The notes beneath the pieces were generated by a model. That model did no database searches. It saw only the letters and a program-made list of their open reading frames with translations, and had not been told where the DNA came from. A program made the translations under genes and the position numbers. A stretch of DNA of 64,000 bases from Symsagittifera roscoffensis (taxonomy: Eukaryota; Xenacoelomorpha; Acoela; Convolutidae), in the NCBI RefSeq assembly GCF_963678635.1, contig NC_087064.1:76346213-76410212 (forward strand). The letters are read 5' to 3'. Each line of letters starts with the position of its first letter. Position 1 is the stretch's first letter. Shown here one piece after another: positions 42,122 through 53,900 of the stretch.

Positions 42122-42440
42122 TTATTCTTCTGTTTTGTTTGGATGTCAAATGCGACAGGAGCATTTGCAAGTAGAGACTCAAACTTCTTGTATCTTCTGT
42201 ACAGTTTATAATACAACATCACCATGATTCCAAGCGGCACTATGACCATAAACGTGAACTGGAATGTTCCAGCGGCTACTTTGAATGACTTGGATGGCCA
42301 CTCGTAGACGCATGAGTCATTGACTGGGTCGTATCGGAAGGCAGTCACGTTGGAGGGAGTCATGCACACAGTGCCCAAGAGGACACTTAGTGCGATCAAA
42401 CTGAACGGATACAGTTTGGTGAAGTGCAGGTCGTACCAAT
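42122..42440 (-). CDS. Class-A GPCR, exon for TM4 to intracellular loop 3
   Basis: Acceptor TTTGCTTAG|AT and donor AATAA|GTAAGAG. It encodes TM4 (FSLIALSVLLGTVCM), extracellular loop 2 with the conserved Cys in DSCVYEWP (disulfide partner of the TM3 Cys), TM5 (FQFTFMVIVPLGIMVMLYY) and a basic start of loop 3 (YRRYKKF). The incoming phase (one base from the upstream exon) matches either first exon, each of which ends in G after CCA, making a GAT codon at the join. Confidence 0.93.
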
Positions 42441-43236
42441 CTAAGCAAACAAAAAGTTGTCAGCCGCTTGCAAATGCTCTGACAGTTAACATTGCAAAAA
42501 AATCGATCCTACAAAAAGGATTTAAATATATTTTTTGAAACTTTTTTGAAGTTGTTAAACTTGCAGCAGGTTAAACTTTCCTTTTAAGGCATATTGCCTA
42601 AGCATCCTCTTTTTTATCCGCTTTTTGTCTAGGTAACAATGCTTGTCATTCAATGCTAATCAACAGTTTTTCTCGACACCGCGGAAGCTTTTTGCAATTT
42701 CTTTTTGAAGCACGATTTAATTATGGAACCAGTTTTGACCCGCAGCGAGATTCATTAAAAAGACATTAAAAAGTAATAAGTCACAACAAATAGCATTAGA
42801 TGACAAATCGTCAATCTCATCGAAATTTCACTGAACGAAATTTCTCTAGCATTAGATGACAAATCGTCAATCTCATCGAAATTTCACTGATCGATAATAT
42901 TAAAATGAATTGTTCGATTTCCAAAATTAAGTCCAAAATTAGGTTCAAAATCAAAAATGTTTTATTCATTAAAACTTTCGACAAAGTTTGTTTTTTTTAT
43001 ATTGATATTTAAGTTTTTTTTTATTGTTATTTCATACCTTTTTTCTCATAGGCTGGTAGCAGTACGTGTTGTTATTATTAGGAGCTTTTTTTCTAAATAA
43101 AAATTTTCAATAAAAATGTTCACAAATTTGTAGTCAATGCCACTGATCGCGATTTTGCAATAATCACGATCTGTAGCATTGGCGATTTCAAAGCATCTGT
43201 TCTCTGTTTCATTCGTGGCTAGTGTTTGCGATGTAT
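42441..43236 (-). other. GPCR intron, includes a 44-bp tandem duplication
   Basis: 42791-42834 is repeated at 42847-42890 (begins TAGCATTAGATGAC). Otherwise no feature. Confidence 0.6.
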
Positions 43237-43430
43237 TAAGCGTTCGTTGCTGAGTTGTTAGTGCGTGAGACTCGTAATTTCTAGGTCGCAGATCGAATTC
43301 GAGACGTAGTCGAGTTTGAGGCGAAATTCGTCTTTTTCTTACTGCATTTTGTACAGCTGCTTTTGCTTTTTGTCGTTTTCTAGATAGTGTTTGCAAAGCG
43401 AAGCTTTGCCTCTGTGTTAAACTTTGTTTC
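43237..43430 (+). repeat. tRNA-derived SINE, copy 3 (diverged)
   Basis: Head GCGTTCGTTGCTGAGTTG and a B-box relic GATCGAATTC, then a body aligned to 6530-6610 and a terminal hairpin GCAAAGCGAAGCTTTGC (43393-43409). In that hairpin a G-C pair of copy 2 has become A-T on both arms. Confidence 0.65.
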
Positions 43431-43434
43431 ACGT

Positions 43435-44640
43435 TTAAATCGGAAGATGCATCGAGTTTGGCCCAATCACATCAAGTCTTAATTGCCCAACAATTAAATT
43501 GATAAATTTTTCAAATTCTATTAACAAAGTTAACCAGGAGTATAGGTGACTGATGACCAATATGTTTATAAAAAGTAATCTTGCTTTAATTGGAAGCAGT
43601 TTCTTGATTGACGGCAATGTTTTGATTCCACAGGCCACTTTTCTTAATATCATAGTAGCCTTATCTTAGAATGTCAGGAATTGATCTAGAATTATTCAAA
43701 GATATGTAAGATTAGTCTCTTCTTCAATTTTGTTTCTGTCTAGGGCAAGTGAATTGTTTTCCATCTCTGGAACGTTGCTACTGAATATGATCAGCTCTGT
43801 TTATGCAAGACCTTGTTCTAAGTGTTTTTGAAAATATATCGATAAAGTTTTGCCGTTTTCAAATTCTTTTAGTGCAGTTTTGGTGTCCGTATTTTCATAG
43901 ATGAGAAGCGTGTCATCTGCATACTGCGCTACTTTGCACGAGTTTGTCAGTAGCTTGTTAAGATCATTGGTGTACAAATTGAAAACAAGAAGCCATACAA
44001 CAGTGTCCTTGATGGAGTGAGATGCAGCCCGATTGAGTGATTACTTGACTTATTATGATTTACTATTGTTTTTTGACTCGGTAGCAAATGAATTAACTTA
44101 TCAAATCTGTTGCCATTTCAGAAAAATTCATTTTTTCGTATTTTGTTTTAACTGATGATGATCAAAAGAATTGAAAGCCTAAGAGATATCTGATTATGAG
44201 TTATCAACGAAAATGTTGTCAATTGATTTCGAATTTGAATAGGATGATCTAAAGCGATACCGAGTGTTGCTTAGAAGGCTTTGACATAACAGATATTTAA
44301 GTATTTGTTTACACAGTAGTTTTTCAAACTTTTTCATAGCGCTCAAGTGATTGAGATAAGTATGTAGTTTTCTGGTATTTCCAGATCGTCACTTTTATAT
44401 AATAGAGTTACAATTATTTTTTTTTACCTTCTTTAGAAAAATTTTATTTATCAGGTAATCATTGAAAAAAATGCGTGTAATTTTCATTGCAACCGTTTTT
44501 AAGCGCCCAGGCTGGAATATCAGACGTACCAGGCGGTTTTTTTGCGATAAGGTTGAGAAGTTCTCTTTACACTCAACGGTAGTGAAAACTATAAAAGACA
44601 AATGATTTTTCTTAAGATTTTTTGGATGTGTATCTACAAG
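43435..44640 (-). pseudogene. Second LINE ORF2 relic (RT to C-terminus)
   Basis: Minus-strand blocks in shifting frames: fingers (PPGTSDIPAWALKN-type, about 44500-44560), palm A (a QAFNSFDHH-like box near 44170), palm C with QYADDTLLIYENTDTKTAL (YADD at 43912-43923) preceded by LVFNLYTNDLNKLL, and a C-terminal domain with RLLFINILVISHLYS (43435-43653). Frameshifts and stops show it is dead. It resembles the relic at 30 kb in type. Confidence 0.8.
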
Positions 44641-45448
44641 AAGACTCACTTTAGTGTAATTTTCAAGGAAACAACCTTTTTTAGTTAACGAGATTAGCCA
44701 TTTTGAAGCTACGTGCTACAATTTCTCCGAGAGGTAATGAGCATTTCAGTTCAACCAAAAACAATTATTTTGTTTGCTTAAATCTTAACTGATACATAGC
44801 TTGTGTTTTTAAGTGTCGATAAGCTAAGTGAAAACACTAAATTTACGTCGTGCGGTTTTTTCTCGATATTTCTTTGAAATTGTTCACGCTAAAATTTGAT
44901 TTTTCGCGGATTGAAACTTTTATATTATTTTAAAGTTTGCTAAATGGTAGGAGCACTAGGCTCTCCGATAATAAAAGTGTGTAATACACGAGTAGATCTG
45001 ATTGATTTTTAGGTTTAAAATTGGATAGATTTTTTTAAGATTTCTCAGTGGATTAAAAAAAACAACTTCAGTATCAAATAAAGCTAGCTTCATGGAACAT
45101 TGGGTTAGTTTTAGCTTTGCGAATGATAAAATGTCCTAAAATTTAGAGAGCGTTAAGGTCATTCATTTTTGTCTGTATAGAAATTGGTCACGAATTTTGC
45201 CTGGAACGGTTGCTTAAATCAGTTCCCTACTTGCTAAAATTCAAACTGAACTCAGAAGCATCAAAAATACAAAACAATGGGAAGCGTTCCCGGCGAGTCT
45301 ATGATTTATTCGAGGGGTGAGGGCGGATTCCCATCCCCCAATCTGATCAATTGCACGCAGAAGGTTCACTAAACTGAAGAAATTTTTCATATTCATTTTT
45401 TTTAATTTCATTTTGATCACTAAAAGCAACTTCAGCCTAAAATAATAC
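44641..45448 (-). other. GPCR intron between first exon a and the TM4 exon, no feature seen
   Basis: A/T-rich with no recognised coding, RNA or repeat. Confidence 0.5.
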
Positions 45449-45893
45449 CTGGAGAGCGTACAGACACGTATCTCTCGATGCAAATCATCACCACGTGCCA
45501 CGCAGATATAGCCGATAAACAGAATGTGAAATACCGATTCAATATAAACCGACAGAGTAAATTTCCTACGAACTCACTTCCTGGAACTCCGTTTTCTTCG
45601 AAATTAAAATTCAGATACAATATCACGCTCGCACAGACGAGAAAGTCAACTACACACATGGAAATTATGAGCACAAACTTTTCTTTTTGCCTTAAACTTG
45701 GCTGCAGTAAAACGCATAACGCCAACAGGTTCAAAATAGCCCCAACAACGCTGAGAATCGTATTGATTGCATAATAAAAAGTTGCGTAATTGACATCCCC
45801 GACTGCAAATTTGGACCAGCCGTCATCATTTTGGTTCTCATCGCCAGTGTTAAAAACAATGCCGATAAGTTTTCGCCTAGATCTAAACTCCAT
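45449..45893 (-). CDS. Class-A GPCR, first coding exon variant a (N-terminus to TM3)
   Basis: ATG at 45893-45891; 148 codons plus one base, donor CCAG|GTATT. It encodes a ~35-residue extracellular N-terminus without signal peptide, TM1 (YYAINTILSVVGAILNLLALC), TM2 (VLIISMCVVDFLVCASVILYL), loop 1 with FEENGVPGSEFVG, the disulfide Cys in NLLCRF, and TM3 ending with ERY (the DRY box). Homologous to 49460-49907: about 84% identical residues with the same phase and end point. Flanking intron bases do not match, so only the exon is conserved. It is either one of two alternative first exons of one gene, or a partial gene duplicate. Confidence 0.92.
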
Positions 45894-46511
45894 TATTTGG
45901 TAGCTGATGCACGTTGAAAAAAATCAAAATATTTTCAAACTTTCCATCTCTGATATTTCAATTGACAAAAAGCGAGGTGTATGAAAAGATCTCGATCAAC
46001 TGCGATAAAACAATGAAATTACTTTCTTATAGATTGCAATTCACTCTCACAAATATTATGAATCTAAGTTATGATTCTAAAAGGTTGTGCAGGTTTATAT
46101 ATTTAACTCTTTATAAACTGATGTTTCTTCAAATGCTTGTTTTCCTCGTGAATTTGCACTGTTTGATTGATTCGTAACATTGACTCAATTTAAAATCATT
46201 CAATTAAAGGTTATTAATGGCTTCAAAAACAAACTTTATTACGGCAAATTAAGGCCAAGTATTCGTCTCGTTAGTTCCTTGCAAAACTCAAATTATAACA
46301 CTTAATACATGATAATGGCTAAATTGGACTTGAAATCATACAACATAATCCAAATTGTAAATCTTATAGCATTTATTTATTGTTCCGACTTACGAAGAAA
46401 GTGGTTTCGATTTTTTCTGATACAAAAATATCCGAGATAAATTATTGGGCAGCTGGAAAGCACTATTTAAAAATATTTTGTTTGTATGGTACATATAAAT
46501 GGGTTATATAT
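45894..46511 (-). other. Between the two first exons, no gene seen
   Basis: A fragment at 46382-46400 (TTGTTCCGACTTACG) resembles the R1 end. The + ORF at 45914-46177 has no recognisable content. Confidence 0.4.
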
Positions 46512-46712
46512 CAGTATTTAGACAACCGCGTATTCAGACTGGTCAGTATTTAGACAAATACTGTTTCAACCAATCAGAATCGAGACAAAGAAGAAATTAA
46601 TAAATAATAATCATTTATTTTGGATTATATATGTCTTTTCTCGATTCTGATTGGTTCATACAGTATTTGTCTAAATACTGACGAGTATGAATACGCGGCT
46701 GTCTAAATACTG
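46512..46712. mobile_element. Foldback MITE (201 bp, two ~80-bp inverted arms)
   Basis: CAGTATTTAGACA at the left end and TGTCTAAATACTG at the right. The arms match for about 80 bp with few mismatches, leaving a short A/T-rich middle. Each arm contains an internal near-palindrome CAGTATTTAGACAAATACTG. No clear target duplication abuts the ends. Termini of the CAG...CTG form suggest a hAT-like or other cut-and-paste family; not assigned. Confidence 0.8.
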
Positions 46713-49459
46713 GCTGCACTCCATATAAATGAGACCCAAAAATTAGCACTTTTTTACATAGAACTTTGTATCTGTGCTCGAGTAGCTCGAAGTTTGCAAC
46801 TGGCTACCAGCCTTCCCAGTCGAACTAGAAGCTGTGCTCAGAAACAAAAACCCGAATCAAATAGCTCAAAAGTGCAAATACTGCTGCTTCCAATCTAATT
46901 CTAGGTTACTGCAGTCCAAAAAACTCATGATACGGCGCGTTTTTTTTTCACACACAAATACAGGTACCAAAAATCAACAACAGATTTGGTCAAGTGATAT
47001 TTCACTATGAAATTTTTTCAGTCGTGATAAGAACAACTGATTTAATTTGATAACAAAAATATTTGATAAGAACAACAAATAAAATCCTTTGTAGAACTTT
47101 GGTGTCCAGAAAACTGCTCTGAAGGTTTTTGTGTTCAGATTTTCTGTAAACTGATCAGTTAATGATTCGTTTGAAGTTTGATAGTCATTTAAAAACCATT
47201 TAAACAGAGTATAACAGCTTCTAAAATAACATAGTGAAAAGAAAACATTCCTTTTTTGTTGAAAAAAATGAAACGTTTTTGTTTTGTTTTTGCTTTATTT
47301 TTATACACCATGGTAATTATAGCTGGCTTTTTCGGCGCTTGGTTTTCATAATGAGGCCAAATTGTGCACAGGATAGGTGTATAATTTAGTGTGTGTAGGA
47401 TTCTGAAATCCAGAGACAAGTCTTTAAACTTGTTAAATTTTTGTTGGAACGAGTAAAGAAAACGAAAAAAAAACAAGGAAGATCAAAAAGAGGTTTTTGT
47501 TGCGGAATCCGTTTGCAAAAACACAGTGTGGCCTCTAAATTTTACGAAGGCTCCGCGATTCCTGGCGTCTAGATTTCTATCATGTTGTTGCCCAGTTGTA
47601 TACAGAAAAACTTTTCTTGAAAGTATTGGTATCAAGCTTTTTTACTCTCAGTTTGAACAAAAAAAGCAAGTTCTAAAACAATTTGATACCTCTAAATCAG
47701 ATTTTTTTAAAAAATTGAAAATTAAAACAAAACGTTGAAAATTTCAAAAAATGTTCCAGAACATTTGAAAAAACAATTATTTTTCAAAATATTTCGAGAT
47801 CACGCGAAAACAATCGATAACCTCGTAAAGAAATTAACTGATAATCAAAAATTTTCTTGTGAAAAAAAAACGATTTAGTTTTCTGCTGAGAAAATGATTT
47901 TTTTTGCAGCGATTATTGTTACGATCATTAAAATTGGAGAAGAACTTTTTCTTTGAGTGTGGTTCACTTTTTTCTTATTCTTTCTTTCATTTTTGTTTCA
48001 CGTAAAACAGGCATTACATATAATAATCATCTCGGAAGAGTTCGAACTAAATATCATTATAAAGTTGTATCAGTCGTCTTTCTCTGTCAAGAAAAATTTG
48101 TTTGAAATTTTTTATTTTCATTTTGATTACGAGCGAATAAAGCGAGAGAGCATGTATATGATAGGCGGATAAGCGTTAATCTAAGCTATTTGTCCCTCAA
48201 CTAAAAAAAATGCAAAGTGCTTTTGCGCCTTCTCGGTAATAAAGTTTGTTATCAAAAATCTGGAAAAAATTCATGAAAAAAACAAATATTTTTAATTTTT
48301 TATATTAATTTTTGTTCGGTTTTGACTGAAAACTGATGTCGAACATGTCTAGCTTACTTTAAGTTTTGAATATATAAAATTTCTAGGTTTTTGTTCAGAT
48401 TCTCTCTTCCCACCGCGATAAAAAACCACACAATTTGAAAAAAAAAATGTGATTTAAATGACATTCAATAATAAAAACTACAAAGGTCGCTTGAGGACAG
48501 AATTTTTAATGTTGGGACTGATCTTATGGTTTTTGTAAATAAACTTTGAAAATTTTTTTAAAAAATGAAAAAATTGAACAAAAAATATATAACTAAAAAG
48601 TTTGAAAAAATTCCTTTGGAAGCTTTCCACCCACGTTCAATGAAAACTTCGAGCAATTTATTGGTATCTGCTAGAACAAGGTCTGCTTACATAGGGTTAA
48701 TAATTCAATTGTACAATGATTTCTGAGCGGGCTTGTTTCACCACGTTTGCTACGCATTTTTAGTAAAATTGAAATGTCACACATTTTAATTACTCGCGAA
48801 TTAGCTGAATTGGCAAATTTAAATTAATTGATATTACGGCAGCAATACCTTCAAGATGGTATAAGAAATTAAGTTAACAACTTTGAATCACATTAAAAGT
48901 CAACTAAATTTTCGAAGTAACATATTTTATCCCTTTCTATGGGAGCAGGAACAACAGCCAAAAAATGCCAAGTTTTTCGACACCTGTGGGCTTTTTCTGG
49001 AATTTGTCGGAATTTAAATTACGTCAGACTTCTAAAAGTTGAAACTTTTGGCAGTTTTAAAGGGATCTAGTTTTACAAGTAAAATTTCATAGCTATTTAT
49101 GTAGCTGATACTTTCATTGTCTAACTTCTTTTACCTTTTCACTTCTAGTTAGACAAATTCTAACTTCTGTGAGTCAATTTTTTTAAAGTGCCTAAAAACG
49201 CCTTTTTAGCCGGTTTTTTCTTGATAAATTTGCCTGTGGCGCTGAAAATTTTTCACAAATTTGGGTCCTTATTCTATTTTGGGAGAGCTCGGAAAATCAA
49301 ACTGGTCGACTTTAAAAAAAAGTCGGCTAAATTTTCAAAATTTTCGAAAAAGCGCGTAACAAACGGACCATCGATGTTACCATTTAGGGGACGAAGACTT
49401 CGGCAGCTGACCAGCGCTCAATTGTTTGGGTGAAGTTTCAAAGTTCACGGACAACTAAC
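46713..49459. other. Non-coding, R2-like fragments
   Basis: 46930-47060 holds an R2-like block (AGGTACCAAAAATCAACAAC, then AAGTGATATTTCACTATG). The rest is A/T-rich and without recognised features. Short ORFs at 47189-47738 and 49188-49433 look like chance. Confidence 0.45.
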
Positions 49460-49907
49460 CTGGTAATCTGACTGAAATATATCTCTCAATGCAGACCATG
49501 ACCAGATGCCACGCAGAAATGGCAGACAGCCAGTAAGTGAAATAACGATTCAACATAAAGCGACAGAGGAAGTTTCCCACGAAATTGTTCCCTGGAACTC
49601 CGTTTTCCTCGAAGTTGAAATTTAGATACACTATTACACTCACACATGTGAACAAATCTACTACACACATTGAGATTATAAGTATGAATTTGCCCTTTGA
49701 CCGCAAACAAGGTTGTAGTAAAACGCATAACGCCAACAGGTTCAAAAAAGCTCCAACAACGGCGAGAATAGTATTGATTGCATAATAAAACAATGCGTAA
49801 TTGACGTCTCCGATTGCAAACTTAGACCAGCCGCCATCATTGTGGTTCTCATCACCAGTGTTAAAAACAACGTCCAGAAGGTTTCGTCTGGAACTTCTAG
49901 TCTCCAT
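49460..49907 (-). CDS. Class-A GPCR, first coding exon variant b (N-terminus to TM3)
   Basis: ATG at 49907-49905; 149 codons plus one base, donor CCAG|GTTAG. Same plan as variant a: acidic N-terminus (GDENHNDGGWSKFAIGDVNY), TM1, TM2 (ILIISMCVVDLFTCVSVIVYL), Cys before TM3 (NFLCRF), ERY at the end of TM3. The reading frame is intact. Splicing to 42440 gives a 441-residue receptor with correct phase. Differences from variant a fall mostly in the N-terminus and TM3, which could change ligand binding. No second set of TM4-TM7 exons lies in the window. Confidence 0.9.
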
Positions 49908-52900
49908 AGCTGAACCAAAGTTTGGTTCTGTTTGAAGGATTTGCTGTCCTTTTTGAGCCTTGGGTTAATTTAATTCTTTAGTTTTCAACTCGTGGTTGGC
50001 TTATTATTTGAATCTGACATATTTGTGATTGAATTATGACACAAAATGTCAATTTAACTTTAGTTTTGACTGCAAAAGGTAAATTTGCATTAATCTAATT
50101 GCATTGTAGGCTTATGTTTCTTTAGATGATTCATCGCATCAATCATGATCACCGAATTCAGCCGACATCTTCCTGGCATTTACCAAATTAAACTTCATCG
50201 CCTGAATTCAATGTTAGACAACATTTGTTTCGACATTATTAATCCAATTTCGAAAGAGGTATACCGTTAATCCGTAGTACGTAATTCGCAGGGGGTTTTC
50301 TGATGAAAAAATTTGAACTAAAAATACAAATTAGGTATATTCGACAGTCATAGTCAAATAGGCCAATTGGAAAACAGTTTCTGTAGGAAAATAGCAGGAG
50401 AACGAAAAAGAATCTTTAAAAAAAATTTTGCAGAAATTTTTAGGTTTTTTAAGATTTTAATTCCTAAAATGGCGCTATACAATTCAAAAAATAACCTTAC
50501 TTGAGTAAAAATTAGCTTACAGCTTAAATGAAGCTTAAATAAACTATTGTAACACGGGTTGACTTTCTATGAAAAAATAGTGGTCATACAAATTTCCCAC
50601 ATTTTGCATGTGCCATCGAATTTTTGAAAAAGTTTTCTCTTGTTTTGGCATAAAATTTGGTGCATCGTAATAAATAAAAAAGAAAAAATTGTCAAAAAAA
50701 ATGCTACTCATACAGTTTTCATATATGTAAAGTGTATGACTAGTATTTTTTGATGACCGATTTGAAATTTTTGAAATTGCCCCAAATTTTTTCAACCGCA
50801 AATCGAATTGTGTATTCAAACAAACATTTTTCGAAAAAAAAAACAAATTTTGCTGGCAAAATTTAATTTTTTTGTGTGCTTAACGTAGTCCTGGATACAC
50901 TAACTTTAAACTTTTTTCCTTTTTGCTTATAAAATTTTTTCAAAAACTCCTATTTTGTTTTGTATGGTATGTTTATGCATGCCTTGATCGATGTCTGATA
51001 AATTAAAAATTCAAATTTTAAAAGTAATCATCGTTGCAAATTTTTTTCCAAAGTGTAAAAGTTTGATATTTTTGTTATATTATTTGTGTAAGACAGACTT
51101 AAGAGGTTTCAGGCCGTTTCCATTGCTTTTTTAATGCGAGACAGGCTAACTTTTGGTTTTTCTACTTTGAGTAACTAAAGTTTTGTCACTTGTGTTCGGT
51201 TTCGAACACAACCAAAAACTTTTAGAAAATTTAATTGTAAAAAAATAAATGTTGGAAAAATACTAGTCGAACAATTTCCATATATAAAAAATCAATAAAC
51301 ATGCAATTTTCTGTACTTATGAAATGCATGAAAGGTGTATGGTTAGCATTTTTCCATAAATGAAAATTTTATGATAAGCTTTTTTCGTCAACCCGGGAAG
51401 CCTGCAAACCCTACGTTGACAATTTAGCTCGAAATTAGACCAAAAGCAAAAAAATTTCAAACCGTTTTTTTTCGAAACTGAAAATTTTTTTCAATTATTT
51501 TAGTTTCGTTCGACTGAAAGGGTTTTTAGATGACATTCAACTCAACCCATTCTAAAATTTATTTGTGGAAGATGCTTTTGCGTGGAAAACAAAAAAGACA
51601 AAATAAAACACACCCGAATACAAAGTCCCTCCCCATTTGTCAAATGGTCGGAATAAAAGGGCGTTTTTCATTGCGATCAATTCTGCTAAGAAACTGAATG
51701 AAAATGCGTTTTTCACTTCAATTTGTATAAATTCTGCAATGAAATTAGTGAAAAAATTGAGCCAGAACTGTTCTTGAGCTTTGTTATCGGACGAGAATTT
51801 TAGTAACTTTATCCAAGCAAACGACAGTTTTGGGTTGAGAAGACAGATCTTTCAAATTGGTGTTGTCGATTTGATTTATTTTCAAAAATTTTTGGCAAAA
51901 GTTTTCTGGCTTGAAAATTGCAATGGGGTCAATTCAGACCAAACACCCCAAATTTGGGGTAGTGGTGTCTTTAAAGTACTCGTTTTGCGTTGCCTGGAGC
52001 TCCCGATAATTACTTAAGTACACAGAGGTTTCCCATAACTTTCGAACGACAACAAAAACACGATTTTATATTCTTTTTTGAGAGAATTGATTTTTATAAT
52101 CGACTATTGGAAATTGGTGCCGAGCCAACTCGGGCTAAGAAATTCAGCTAATTTGAATCTCAGACCTTTCAGACAAAGAAAACGATCTTTTTTATTTGTT
52201 GTGTCCAAAGTTATTAATTCCACTGTAGTATTTCGTATCCTAGAGTAACTTTCTTGTGGCTAAAATTACTTTTCTAATTTTTAAAATACCAGTCAGATTA
52301 AAATCATTTTCACATATGGACTCGTATTTTTCCCTGCTTTGTTCTGAGTCTGAAAAACACTTTTTTACCAGATTGGTGGACTTTTTTTGCTTCGCCTTGA
52401 ATACCGGACAATAAAGCGACAAGCAACCAACCGTTTTGAAGCTTATCAAAAAACAGTGAAAAAAATAACATGTGCAAATCAAAGGCTTGATAAATGTAAA
52501 ATTAGATTGTTTTTGGAGTAGTCAATTTAAGACTACAATTCTTCGTTTCTTCAGAAAAATTTTGCTTTTAAGCAAAATCTTTTGTAGAATTAAACATTTC
52601 CAATATTGATATAAGACATAATTTATTCAACCTAAACCCGACTCCCTCAATAAGTTGCATATTGAAAACAGTTGTTCATTTTTTATACCCTCAGTTTATC
52701 TATATATCCATCCCTTTTAATTTGCGTGCTTTTATATCTAATTCATTTAACACTAAGTCAGATCGATAAGATCTATGACATAAGGCATATAGCGCTACTT
52801 TAAAATTCTTTAAAAATTTGAGTGACGCTATCTGAACGGGTCTTTGTTTCTTAGTAAAAATGGTCAAACAGTAGCAGAGAACCAATTTTCAAAACTTATG

Positions 52901-53360
52901 ATCTCTTTGAACCTGACAAACACCAAACAACGAGCAAGCGAAAAACCATTAAGAGCTTAAGAAGAGGTATCAGCTAGTTTTTCATTCTAAAAAAAACCAG
53001 AGACTTTTGTGGATCTAACTTTAGGGCCTGGAAGTAATTGCCAGCTTTATTGTCAGAAACTTGCACAAAAATTTAGATAACGAATTCTTGCCTCGCAAAC
53101 CATCGTGGACAGTTACTACCTGACACTAGTTGTTGAACCTAGCGCAACCTATTAATATTAAAATAGTTCCAATAAAATAATCGATCTCTGCTAAATCGAG
53201 TAGTAGGATTTATGTTTGGATCAAACTAACTTTTGGATCAAACTATTTTTTGGATCAAACTTTTTGGATGTATTGACTAACTAAGCTCTGAAATCATAGG
53301 TTAAATAAACTGCTCTCTTTTTCATTCATATTAATTTATACCCAAGTTCTCAGAAGACTT
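49908..53360. other. Upstream intergenic DNA with R2 repeats
   Basis: 50250-51680 contains R2 blocks (CATAGTCAAATAGGCCAATT; TTAGCTCGAAATTAGACCAA; CAAATGGTCGGAATAAAAG), all with relatives at 57.8-58.5 kb. 53209-53275 has three tandem TTTTGGATCAAACT units. No promoter for the GPCR could be assigned. Confidence 0.45.
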
Positions 53361-53900
53361 ATTGTTCCGACTTTCGATACGAAAGTAAGGGAATATTTGT
53401 GCTCGGGGTGGTTTTTTTTTTCTTCAGACAAATTTCGAATTTTTAACTAGCCATTTTTTGACGGAATTTTTTATATCATTCGAAAGCTATTGTTGCCTTG
53501 AGCTAAAGTTTGAAAAGATATTTTACCTGTGATCATTTTTCGTAAAGTTATGAGGGTTTAAAGATTGCCATTTCGGCCAATTTGGGACAATTAAGGCGCG
53601 ATATGTTTCGCGCTATTAACGCGTAAGCGGAGAGTTAATCCGTCTTAAAATCGTTTTAAATTGGTTGAAAGAAGTTTATTTGCCATAATTGATTTGTTAC
53701 AAGGAGCGAAACCTATTCTCTTGTGGTTTTTATGGCGTTTGGGGAGATGATTTTCATATAAAAAATTTCAAATTAAAAGAAAAATTTTCATTTTTTTATT
53801 GCATTTAATTTGTTATTGATATTTATGTTATTACTGCTCCATAAACCTTAAAAGGCAGTCGGAACATTCAGGGCTTCGCCCTGATACTAGCAGTCTTGTT
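53361..53900 (+). repeat. Interspersed repeat R1, plus-oriented copy (~540 bp)
   Basis: Full-length match, opposite orientation, to 28785-29320. Begins ATTGTTCCGACTTTCGATAC (with a CTTTCG-ATA-CGAAAG palindrome); middle stem GCGCGA...TCGCGC (about 53597); near the end CAGGGCTTCGCCCTG; ends GTCTTGTT. TGTTCCGACT and AGTCGGAACA form short inverted repeats near the two ends. Confidence 0.8.

Noticed and set aside
46490-46731. CATATAAATG on both sides of the foldback MITE as target duplication
   Set aside because: The copies are about 10 bp away from the inverted-repeat ends on each side, so they do not abut the element.
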